64,000 bases of DNA from Segnochrobactrum spirostomi (GTDB taxonomy: Bacteria; Pseudomonadota; Alphaproteobacteria; Rhizobiales; Segnochrobactraceae). The DNA is taken from contig NZ_VWNA01000001.1 in assembly GCF_009600605.1 (NCBI RefSeq), positions 3,458,501-3,522,500 of the forward strand. The letters are read 5' to 3'. The notes below the pieces were generated by a model. The model was not told the origin of the DNA. It made no database searches and worked only from the letters and a program-made list of their open reading frames with translations. This document shows, one piece after another, positions 27,167 to 34,161 of this stretch; positions within the stretch are counted from its first letter, which is position 1, and the number at the start of each line of letters is the position of its first letter. A program made the translations under genes and the position numbers.

Positions 27167-28939
27167 CTATGCGTCTTCGTCCACCCGGATCGCGTCGGCC
27201 GATGCGTCGAGGTGCCAGCTTAGTCCGGCCGGGTCGAACGACAGCACCGCTTTGCCGTTCAGCGCCCGCGGCACGATGGTCTCGATCATGGTCCGGCCGA
27301 AGCCGCGGCGTGAGGGCTCCACCACCGTCGGACCGCCGATCTCGCGCCACGTCATGACGAAGCGCTCCGTGCCGCCGTCTGTGGTGAAGGCCCACTCGAG
27401 ATCGATCGAGCCTTGGAGGCTCGAAAGCGCACCGTATTTCGTGGCGTTCGTCGACAGTTCGTGGATTGCGAGACCGAGATTCTGGGTCGCTTCGGGGGAA
27501 AGGACGAGGGTGGGACCCGAGAGCCGCACCCGTCCTTCGACGCCCTCGATCTGATGGGCGAGCTGAGTTCGCACCAATTCGTGGAGATCGGCCCCGCGCC
27601 ATTGCTCGGCAACGAGGAGATCGTTGGCCTCGCCCAAAGCCCGAAGCCGCGCCCCGAACCGATCGAGGAAGGCTTGCGTCCCTTCGGTGTTCGCCGCGGT
27701 CTGCCGCGCCATCGCCTGGATCACGGCGAGCAGGTTCTTGGAGCGGTGAGTGAGCTCGCGCATGACGAGTCGCAGATGCTGCTCGGCACGCTTGCGGTCG
27801 GTGACGTCGACGACGACGCTGCTGGTGCCGACGATGACGTCGTTCTCGCGGCGTGGCTCGATGTGACAATCGTACCAGCGGGTCGTGCTCTCGACGGTGA
27901 TCGGCAGCTCGACATGCTCCGTGCGCCCTGTCTCGATCACCCGGGCCTTGGCGGCGCCAACTGTGTCGGCGATCGCCGCGGGCAGAACCTCCGCATCGGT
28001 GCGGCCTATGAAGGTCGTCGGGCCGAGGCCGGGCGGCAGGTTGAACACCCACTCGTAGCGGCCCTCGAGATCCTGCCACATCACGGTGACCGGCGAGGCG
28101 GAGAGCGCGGTGTCGAAGCGTTCGTAGGCGACGGCGATCTCCCGCGTGAGGCTCTCCAGGAGCTCGTTCTGGCGCCGCTCGGCGGTGATGTCGATCGCCG
28201 TCGAGGTGATGCCGACGATCGTGCCGCGTTCATCCCGGTTCGGTGTCACTTGGAGGCGGAGCCAGGAGACCGAACCGTCGCCCTCGTCGAGGCGCACCTC
28301 GAGCTCTTCCGGCTGGCCCGTCTCGAGCGCCCGCTTCTTGGCGGGGATGACCTGCTGCGCGACGTCGGGCGGCAGAGCCTCCACCTCGGATTTGCCCAGA
28401 ATGGTGTCGGCGTCCAGCTTCGAGCGTGGGTTGAAGGCCCAGGTGTAGACGAGGTCGGTGTTCTGCTTGACGATGGTGACGCCGGTGTCCTGCAAGGCGG
28501 CTTCGAAGCGGCCCTGGATCGCGAGCGCCTCGCGGTTGTCGGCGTCGCGGGCCCGCTCGACGTCCTGAAGCTCTTCGGCGAGGTGGGCGATTTCCTCGAC
28601 GAGCGCGTCGCGACGCGCCACGAGGTCGCTTACCGAGGGGAAGGTGCGCAGCGGGGCCCGCAGCGAAAGGACAGCGACGGCACAGCCGATCGCGACGAGC
28701 GCGAGGGGGAGTTGGAGCCAGGCCACGAGGTCCGTTGTTCCGACGGAGGCCTCCGGTCCGGTCGCCTGAAGGAGCGCGACGGCGGCGACTGCACCGAGGA
28801 GGATGCCGATGAGCGCTCCGGCGCGGCCCTGAACGCCGGAAATGCGGCGCTGCGCGAGCACGCTCAGGACGGTGAATGCGGCCAGCGCGCACGCCCCTGC
28901 GGCCCCGAGCAGGGCAGCGAAGTGCAAGGTCATGGTCAT
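27167..28939 (-). CDS. Membrane-bound PAS-PAS HWE-family sensor histidine kinase
   Basis: This 590-residue kinase has three predicted transmembrane helices (about residues 6-29, 40-59, 73-92) and a coiled coil (about 105-135). Two PAS/PAC domains follow (about 140-265 and 275-390), each ending in VGITSTAIDITAERR or VGTSSVVVDVTDRKR. The HWE dimerisation domain has the phosphoacceptor ELTHRSKNLLAVIQAMARQT. The ATPase domain has an intact N box (AIHELSTNATKYGAL) and the family's RRGFGRTMIE segment. HWE/HisKA2 kinases are the usual PhyR phosphodonors, and phyR lies 1.1 kb away, so a role in the general stress response is likely. The signal sensed is unknown. Confidence 0.88.
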   Translation of the reverse strand: MTMTLHFAALLGAAGACALAAFTVLSVLAQRRISGVQGRAGALIGILLGAVAAVALLQATGPEASVGTTDLVAWLQLPLALVAIGCAVAVLSLRAPLRTFPSVSDLVARRDALVEEIAHLAEELQDVERARDADNREALAIQGRFEAALQDTGVTIVKQNTDLVYTWAFNPRSKLDADTILGKSEVEALPPDVAQQVIPAKKRALETGQPEELEVRLDEGDGSVSWLRLQVTPNRDERGTIVGITSTAIDITAERRQNELLESLTREIAVAYERFDTALSASPVTVMWQDLEGRYEWVFNLPPGLGPTTFIGRTDAEVLPAAIADTVGAAKARVIETGRTEHVELPITVESTTRWYDCHIEPRRENDVIVGTSSVVVDVTDRKRAEQHLRLVMRELTHRSKNLLAVIQAMARQTAANTEGTQAFLDRFGARLRALGEANDLLVAEQWRGADLHELVRTQLAHQIEGVEGRVRLSGPTLVLSPEATQNLGLAIHELSTNATKYGALSSLQGSIDLEWAFTTDGGTERFVMTWREIGGPTVVEPSRRGFGRTMIETIVPRALNGKAVLSFDPAGLSWHLDASADAIRVDEDA

Positions 28940-29661
28940 TGCCGCGGTCCGGTCATGTCGCCCGAAGGAGCCGATCGATCGCCCGCGCTCCGGACGGCAT
29001 GGAGTCTCGCGGTCTGCTGCGTCGCGGCGTGGATCGCATGATCGCAGCCCGGATCGGTCCTGAGAAGCCGCTTCGCTGCGCTAATATCGATTTTGTGTCG
29101 AGAGATTGCCAGGGCCCGGGTTCGGGGGACCTTCCCGTTTGGACGGGAAATCGCGCCTGGAGCGAATGCGGCCTCCTGCGCGGAAGCGGCATGTTTCGCG
29201 CGCCCCTGGCTAGGATCGGCGGCGCGGACGACAGGCACCCGCGCCGCCGACATCCCCGACCCATCGTGGTGGGGGCAGGCTCGGACCACGGACGATGGGT
29301 CAGTGGATCCGATCCTGGTCGGATAATGGTGGGGCGAGAGATCGGTTCCACCGCTTGGGTGCGATTGTCCGAACAGCCAATCTGGCACGCAAATATGTTC
29401 CGGCGACCGCAAAAGGGGGCCGGCCAGGCAAAGCCACCGCGCGTGGCGGTCGGTGCGCAGATGTGAAGAACGCGTCGCGGGCCGCATGCATCGGTCACGA
29501 AATGTGCATCCGAGCGCATGAAGGCGCGACGACGGCGAACGGTATGATCCCATCGGTCTGCCCCGAATGGAGTTCGCCTGCCCACCTCAGCTTTTAGGAA
29601 GTGGCGGATGCGCCCGCAAGCATCGGCACACCTCTCGGGGCGGGCGAGGCGTTCCTGTCCG
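28940..29661. other. Long intergenic region with a strong hairpin, no supported gene
   Basis: A 722-bp gap in the stress locus. Open frames on both strands are low-quality (arginine/proline-rich) and lack ribosome-binding sites, so I call none. A 10-bp perfect inverted repeat, GACCCATCGT (29258-29267) with ACGATGGGTC (29292-29301), has inner complementarity GGT/ACC. A near-match to the sigma-EcfG consensus (GGAAC-N16-CATT) lies on the minus strand at 29349-29325. A small RNA or long leader of the HWE kinase gene is possible but not shown. Confidence 0.4.
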
Positions 29662-29940
29662 CTAACGATCCGGTGATCCGGACAGCCAGATCTGAGGGTC
29701 GAGACGCGCATCCGATTGGTATTGCAGCCAGCCGAACAGGGTGGCGCCGGCGAGCGCCAGGCCGATCAGGATCACCAAAATTCCCCCCTGGCGGTTGCCG
29801 GGGCGCCGGCGCGCCTTGAGATCGAACCGTTCGTCGCGGCCGCCCGGCACCGATCCCGCCGCATCGGACCACGGTGAGGGGCCGACTTGCGGTGGCGCCG
29901 CCGGTCGGTCTTCCCGCCAGTTCGGCGAGAGCTGCGTCAT
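29662..29940 (-). CDS. Small single-pass membrane protein, likely general-stress-regulated
   Basis: This 92-residue protein is not a family I recognise. Residues 1-45 are polar with prolines, a basic KARRRPGNRQ patch precedes one transmembrane helix (about 52-71, GGILVILIGLALAGATLFGW), and a short periplasmic tail follows. The start is decided by the ribosome-binding site: GGAGG lies eight bases before this ATG. An overlapping ATG seven bases upstream in another frame sits one base from GGAGG and encodes an unconvincing peptide. A perfect sigma-EcfG promoter at 30031-30055 points at the gene, and phyR is its upstream neighbour on the same strand. Confidence 0.7.
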   Translation of the reverse strand: MTQLSPNWREDRPAAPPQVGPSPWSDAAGSVPGGRDERFDLKARRRPGNRQGGILVILIGLALAGATLFGWLQYQSDARLDPQIWLSGSPDR

Positions 29941-30030
29941 CGTTCATGCCTCCGTCGGGGGCGGCGGTCGGGCGCAGCCGGAACCACCGCGCTCGGCCGT
30001 GCCACTTGTCCAGCCGAGCCTATTTCCGCC

Positions 30031-30055
30031 AACGACCGGACGGTGTCGGAGTTCC
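30031..30055 (-). promoter_or_regulatory. Sigma-EcfG promoter for the 29662-29940 gene
   Basis: The minus strand reads GGAAC (30055-30051), a 16-base spacer, then CGTT (30034-30031), matching the EcfG consensus exactly. It lies about 90 bp before the ATG, in the gap after phyR. Confidence 0.75.
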
Positions 30056-30085
30056 TTAAGGGGGCTCATATTCACCGGTCCACGC

Positions 30086-30892
30086 TCACACGCTCGCGGC
30101 GACCCGGCTGCTGCCGCGGTGGGCCTTCGCCCGGAAGAAAAGTGCCTGAGAGATCACTGCCTTGAGGGTGTCGGTCTGGAACGGTTTGGTGATGAGGAAG
30201 GCCGGCTCCGGCCGATCACCGGTAAGGAGACGCTCGGGATAGGCGGTGACGAAGATCACCGGCACGTCGAAGTCGCCGAGGATATCGTTGACGGCATCGA
30301 GGCCGGATGAGCCGTCGGCGAGCTGGATGTCGGCAAGCACCAGACCCGGCCGCTGGCCCTTGACGATGTCGAGTGCCTCCGAATGTGTGCGGGCGACGCC
30401 GACGACCCGGTGGCCGAGGGATTCCACGAGAGCCTCGAGGTCCATCGCGATGATCGGCTCGTCCTCGATGATGAGAACCTCCGTCGCGACCTGCGAGATG
30501 ATCTCCTCGCCCGCCCGGGCGAGCAGAGTGCGCACCTCTCCGGCATCCTTGCCGAGGATGACCGCAACATCCTCCACATCGAAGCCTTCGACGGTGGTGA
30601 GCAGGAAGGCCTGACGGCTTGGCGGGGTCATCGCCGCCAACGAGAGCTCGCCGTCTGGAACGTCATCGTCCGTCCGTTCGTTATGCGCTCGAAGCGCGGT
30701 CCAAACGGCAATGAAATGGCGATAGAGGGCGGCCTTCGGGGCAAGCGTCTGGTCGAAGGACGCCGGGTCCGCGACGAGGGCTTCGAGAGCCGCGACGACA
30801 TAGGCATCGCCGCTCTTCTGATTGCCCGCCAGCGCGCGGGCGAAGCGCCGAAGATAGGGCAGGTGCGGGGCGATGGCATGCGAGATCGACAT
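30086..30892 (-). CDS. phyR: General stress response anti-anti-sigma response regulator PhyR
   Basis: PhyR joins an N-terminal ECF-sigma-like domain to a C-terminal receiver. When phosphorylated, its sigma-like domain binds NepR and frees EcfG. The start at ATG 30892 (MSISHAIAPHLPYLRR) gives 268 residues, the family norm, with GGAGG four bases upstream. The sigma-like domain (about 1-125) has RFARALAGNQKSGDAYV and LTTVEGFDVEDVAVIL. The receiver (about 140-260) has the acidic pair IEDEP, the phospho-aspartate in LADIQLADGSSG and the lysine in ITKPF. It is divergent from nepR-ecfG and carries its own EcfG-type promoter, so it is probably positively autoregulated. Confidence 0.96.
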   Translation of the reverse strand: MSISHAIAPHLPYLRRFARALAGNQKSGDAYVVAALEALVADPASFDQTLAPKAALYRHFIAVWTALRAHNERTDDDVPDGELSLAAMTPPSRQAFLLTTVEGFDVEDVAVILGKDAGEVRTLLARAGEEIISQVATEVLIIEDEPIIAMDLEALVESLGHRVVGVARTHSEALDIVKGQRPGLVLADIQLADGSSGLDAVNDILGDFDVPVIFVTAYPERLLTGDRPEPAFLITKPFQTDTLKAVISQALFFRAKAHRGSSRVAASV

Positions 30893-30963
30893 TAGGCCTC
30901 CGTGCGGCGTGTAGAGCCTTGTTGGTCCCCGGCACGCGAGACGGCACCGGTACGCGTCCGTTG

Positions 30964-30989
30964 AACGTCGGCCTCGTGCGGTCGGTTCC
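30964..30989 (-). promoter_or_regulatory. Sigma-EcfG promoter of phyR
   Basis: The minus strand reads GGAAC (30989-30985), a 17-base spacer, then CGTT (30967-30964). The predicted transcript would start about 60 bases before the phyR ATG. This makes phyR a target of the sigma factor it releases. Confidence 0.85.
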
Positions 30990-31068
30990 ACCGCTTCGTA
31001 GCGTTCACGCCATCGTGTTCCCGTCACGGCGCCGCGTGAAAATCACGGGCGAAAATGTGTAGCGAGGC

Positions 31069-31093
31069 GGAACCAACCCGCCGTGCGTCCGTT
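31069..31093 (+). promoter_or_regulatory. Sigma-EcfG promoter of nepR-ecfG
   Basis: The plus strand reads GGAAC (31069-31073), a 16-base spacer, then CGTT (31090-31093), an exact consensus match. The leader to nepR would be about 170 bases. The remainder of the 380-bp phyR-nepR gap shows no gene. Confidence 0.88.
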
Positions 31094-31272
31094 AGGGTTG
31101 GCGGCGTTTCAGTACGCGCGGGGGCGTGGCCGACGCCGTAGGGCGAATTGGGTGGGACGAACTGGGCAGGGAAGACGTGGGCAGGCAATGGACCGAGGAC
31201 CGCGCGAGGCAGACCGGCGAGGCACATGCGCAAAGCGAGGAGCGCGGCCGCGGACAAAGGAATTTGCAGCGT

Positions 31273-31572
31273 ATGAGTGACATGGAAATGAGTGGGCGCT
31301 CAGATGGCGGAACTCCGGCGGGCGCTGGGAAGCCGGCTGGCGGGTCGCCTCCGGGTCGCGAGGCCGCAGCCTTCGGCAGCGACCTTCAATCGTCCATCGG
31401 GCGGCAACTGCGCTCGATGTACAACGATCTGCTGCAAGAGCCGGTGCCGGACCGTTTCCTCCAGCTTCTTGCCGATCTCGATGGCAAGGAGGCAGAGACG
31501 GAGGCCGGCGACGCGGCGACGGGCGGCGAGCCCGCCACCGACGGCCTCTCGATCAAGGAGGGCGACCGATGA
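31273..31572 (+). CDS. nepR: Anti-sigma factor NepR
   Basis: NepR binds and silences EcfG until phosphorylated PhyR sequesters it. The 99-residue frame starts at ATG 31273, with AAAGGA upstream. The family core is at about residues 40-68: IGRQLRSMYNDLLQEPVPDR followed by FLQLLADLD, two short helices. The flanking segments are low-complexity (glycine/proline-rich before, glutamate/alanine-rich after), as usual for this poorly ordered family. The stop overlaps the ecfG start (ATGA), so anti-sigma and sigma factor are translationally coupled. The frame is open further upstream but the extra residues are unlike NepR. Confidence 0.92.
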   Translation: MSDMEMSGRSDGGTPAGAGKPAGGSPPGREAAAFGSDLQSSIGRQLRSMYNDLLQEPVPDRFLQLLADLDGKEAETEAGDAATGGEPATDGLSIKEGDR

Positions 31573-32159
31573 CCGGCGACGCCCAGGCCAAGGCCCATGG
31601 GGACGCCTCGGTGCGTCACGAGCTGATCGCCGCGATCCCCAATTTGCGCGCCTTCGCGGTGTCGCTGTGCGGCCAGTCCACGCTCGCCGACGATCTGGTT
31701 CAGGAAACGCTCGTCAAGGCGTGGGCGAACCTCGCCTCGTTCACGGTCGGGACCAACCTCAAGGCGTGGCTCTTCACCATTCTCCGCAACGTCTATTATT
31801 CGGAACTGCGGAAGCGTCGGCGCGAGGTCGAGGATGCCGACGGAGATTATGCAGCCCGCCTCTCCACCCACGGCGCCCAGAACGGGCACATGGACATGGA
31901 GGATTTCCGGGTCGCGCTTGCTCGTCTGCCCGACGATCAGCGTGAAGCCTTGATTTTGATCGGCGCCTCGGGATTTTCGTATGAGGAGGTCGCGGAAATC
32001 TGCCAATGCGCCGTCGGCACGGTCAAGAGCCGCGTCAATCGTGCCCGCCGCCGCCTTATGACCATGCTCGGGATCGAGGATGAAGAGGACTTCGGCCCCG
32101 ATCATGCGACACGCGCCGTCATCGCAGCAGGACCCGACGTGTCGGCGCGCGCCCGCTAG
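31569..32159 (+). CDS. ecfG: ECF sigma factor EcfG (general stress response)
   Basis: This 196-residue group ECF15 sigma factor directs RNA polymerase to GGAAC-N16/17-CGTT promoters. Region 2 (about residues 12-80) has PNLRAFAVSLCGQSTLADDL and VQETLVKAWANLASF. Region 4 (about 115-170) has LARLPDDQREALILIGASGF and YEEVAEICQCAVGTVKSRVN, the -35 recognition helix-turn-helix. It overlaps nepR by four bases and is followed after 15 bp by a histidine kinase gene. Four matching promoters occur within 5 kb, including its own. Confidence 0.96.
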   Translation: MTGDAQAKAHGDASVRHELIAAIPNLRAFAVSLCGQSTLADDLVQETLVKAWANLASFTVGTNLKAWLFTILRNVYYSELRKRRREVEDADGDYAARLSTHGAQNGHMDMEDFRVALARLPDDQREALILIGASGFSYEEVAEICQCAVGTVKSRVNRARRRLMTMLGIEDEEDFGPDHATRAVIAAGPDVSARAR

Positions 32160-32174
32160 GCGACGAGCGCCGAT

Positions 32175-33758
32175 ATGACGACGCGCCCGCATCGCCTCGG
32201 CTTCCTGCTCGCGATCCTGCTCATTCTCGCCAATATCCCGATCACCGTTCTCGCGGTCGCTTCCGGCCTCGCGGTTCACGGCGAGCGGGTCGAAGAGGCG
32301 AAGCGCACGATCGAGCAGGCCGCCGCGCTTGCAGCCGCCCGGCAGGCGCTGCTTGCCGCGCGCGTGCGGGGCATGGCGGACACGCTGGCTCTTGCGCCGG
32401 GCGATCTCAACGCAGGCGATGCCGGCCTCTGCGCCCGATTGATGGAGGAATTGGCGAACCGCAGCACCGCGGTCCAGCGCATCGAAGTTGCGGGCGCCAC
32501 CGGCCCGGTCTGCGCCGAGGGGAGCGAGCCGGCGACCGGTGCTGGCGCGGGCGACGGTGCCTTCTCGGTCGAGGCGCCGGTGAGCGGCGGCGGTCGCCTC
32601 ACGCTCACCATCAGCGCGGCGGAAGAACGCCGCGTCACCGACGGGCTCGATCCGCCCGCCGGCGTCGTCATCGCGATTCTCGATCGATCGGGGCATCTCG
32701 TCGGCACCACCACCGCCAACCCAGCGCTTGCCGATGTGCCGGGTCTCATCGCCGCCATCGAGAAGACCCGCTCGAGCCGCCTCGAACTGCGTCTGCCTGA
32801 CGGCGGGTGGATGTTCGCGGCGGTGAGCCCGGTCGCCGATACGTCGCTCAGCGTCGTCGCCCTGTCGCCGCTGATCGATATCCAAACCGCCGCGTGGCGG
32901 GACTTCGCGCTCGCCGTCGGTCTGCCGCTCGGCTTCCTCCTGATCGCCGTGACGGTCGCTTGGTATGGCATCGACCGGCTCGTGGTGCGTTGGGTGTCGC
33001 GGCTCGGGAGGGTCGCGGCACTCTACGGCGCCGGCCGGCTTTCCGTCCGGGTGGGGTCGCTCGATGGCGCGCCGCGCGAGATGAACGCCCTCGGCTCGAC
33101 GTTCGACGAGATGGCGGACCGCATCGAGCGCCGCTCACAGGAGCTCGAGATGGCGGTGCGAGCCAAGACGGATCTCCTCCGCGAACTCCACCACCGGGTG
33201 AAGAACAATTTTCAGCTCGTCGCGAGCCTCCTCAGCCTCGAGGCGCGTGACGCCGACGCGGTTCTGCAAGCGGCCCTCGGCGCGCAGCAGGATCGCGTGC
33301 ATGCGCTCGCCATCGCGCATCGCGTCGCCTATGCGACGGGGGAAGTCGGCGGCGTTCCCGTCGATCTCCTCGTCCAGGAGGTCCTTCGGGCGCTGCGTCA
33401 GAGCGCGGGACTGCCGAACGATCTCCTCGATCTGACGGTCACCGGCGCCGCGCCATGGATGCTCGACCTCGATACCGCGATCCCGTTCGCGCTGCTTCTC
33501 ACCGAGCTTCTCCGCGCCGCGCTCAGGGTCGCTGCCGACGAGCGGTCGCAAGTCGTGGTGGAACTCATCTTCGAGGAACAGGGGGACGTTATCCTCAAGG
33601 CGCGAGGCCCCGGTGCTGAATCGCCGAAGGAACTCGGAGCCCGTCTCATCGAGGCGTTTCGCCGACAGCTCAAGGCCGAGGTTGAGGCGGATTTCGCCGC
33701 GAGCCGTTTCGAGATCCGCATCCAAATGTCGTCCACGAGGGCTGCCAAAGCGATCTGA
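32175..33758 (+). CDS. HisKA2-type sensor histidine kinase of the stress locus, with a degenerate ATPase domain
   Basis: This 527-residue protein has two transmembrane helices (about residues 9-33 and 240-262) around a periplasmic sensor, then a HAMP-like linker (about 265-320). The HisKA2 phosphoacceptor is H340 in ELHHRVKNNFQLVASLLSLE. Placed after ecfG, it would be the PhyK-type partner of PhyR. The C-terminal ATPase domain looks decayed: the N-box position is ELLRAALRVAA with alanine where the ATP/Mg asparagine should be, and the G1 box DxGxG is replaced by ARGPGAE. It may therefore act as a phosphatase, phosphotransfer partner or heterodimer subunit instead of a kinase. The sequence reading is direct; the functional consequence is inference. 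Confidence 0.85.
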   Translation: MTTRPHRLGFLLAILLILANIPITVLAVASGLAVHGERVEEAKRTIEQAAALAAARQALLAARVRGMADTLALAPGDLNAGDAGLCARLMEELANRSTAVQRIEVAGATGPVCAEGSEPATGAGAGDGAFSVEAPVSGGGRLTLTISAAEERRVTDGLDPPAGVVIAILDRSGHLVGTTTANPALADVPGLIAAIEKTRSSRLELRLPDGGWMFAAVSPVADTSLSVVALSPLIDIQTAAWRDFALAVGLPLGFLLIAVTVAWYGIDRLVVRWVSRLGRVAALYGAGRLSVRVGSLDGAPREMNALGSTFDEMADRIERRSQELEMAVRAKTDLLRELHHRVKNNFQLVASLLSLEARDADAVLQAALGAQQDRVHALAIAHRVAYATGEVGGVPVDLLVQEVLRALRQSAGLPNDLLDLTVTGAAPWMLDLDTAIPFALLLTELLRAALRVAADERSQVVVELIFEEQGDVILKARGPGAESPKELGARLIEAFRRQLKAEVEADFAASRFEIRIQMSSTRAAKAI

Positions 33759-33803
33759 CACGCGACCCGGGGTCGTGCCCGCTCCTCTCTCTGGTCCATG
33801 CGA

Positions 33804-33835
33804 AAAGGCCTCCAGCGCTACCGCCGGAGGCCTTT
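33804..33835. terminator. Terminator between the stress-locus kinase and the DUF1328 gene
   Basis: A 10-bp perfect stem, AAAGGCCTCC (33804-33813) with GGAGGCCTTT (33826-33835), stands between two convergent genes. Its ends give a short T stretch on either strand, so it can work in both directions. Confidence 0.75.
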
Positions 33836-33861
33836 CGTGTGCTTCGCCGATCCCTTGCCGC

Positions 33862-34041
33862 TTAGAGCACCGGTGGCCGGCGTCCTGCGACGAGGCCGTA
33901 GACCAGCGAGATGACGAAAAGAACCAACGCGACCGCGAAGATAATCTTGGCGATACCGATGGCGGTCCCGGCAATGCCCCCGAAGCCGAGCACTGCGGCA
34001 ATCAGGGCAATGACGAGAAAGGTGATGGCCCAGCCCATCAT
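33862..34041 (-). CDS. DUF1328 small membrane protein (YtjA family)
   Basis: This 59-residue protein is almost entirely hydrophobic, with two transmembrane helices (about residues 4-24 and 28-52). The pattern [20 protein letters not shown], then [12 protein letters not shown] and a short basic C-terminus, is that of DUF1328. The start at 34041 is set by AGGAGG seven bases upstream; a second ATG follows directly. Members of this family are often stress- or envelope-linked in proteobacteria, but the molecular role is unknown. It sits beside the general stress response locus. A GGAAC occurs upstream, but without a matching -10. Confidence 0.88.
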   Translation of the reverse strand: MMGWAITFLVIALIAAVLGFGGIAGTAIGIAKIIFAVALVLFVISLVYGLVAGRRPPVL

Positions 34042-34161
34042 GACGTAACCTCCTGCGAGCGTCGCGACAGACGCGACCTGACGCGTCGATAACGTCCCCG
34101 GTACGGGAAAGTTCAGGCTGCCCCGTGTTCCCTTCGTGCCGACGCTTTGAGCGGGGGTCGC

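Noticed and set aside
29325..29349. EcfG promoter for the HWE kinase
   Set aside because: GGAAC-N16-CATT differs from the consensus in the -10 and lies about 385 bp from the start codon; kept only as a weak possibility in the gap entry.
29594..29947. 117-codon minus-strand frame overlapping the 92-residue membrane protein gene
   Set aside because: Its ATG is one base from GGAGG, too close for initiation, and its product has no membrane helix or sensible composition; the overlapping frame has correct spacing.
34107..34131. EcfG promoter for the DUF1328 gene
   Set aside because: GGAAC is present on the minus strand (34131-34127), but the base positions 16-17 downstream read TTTC/TTCC and do not match CGTT.
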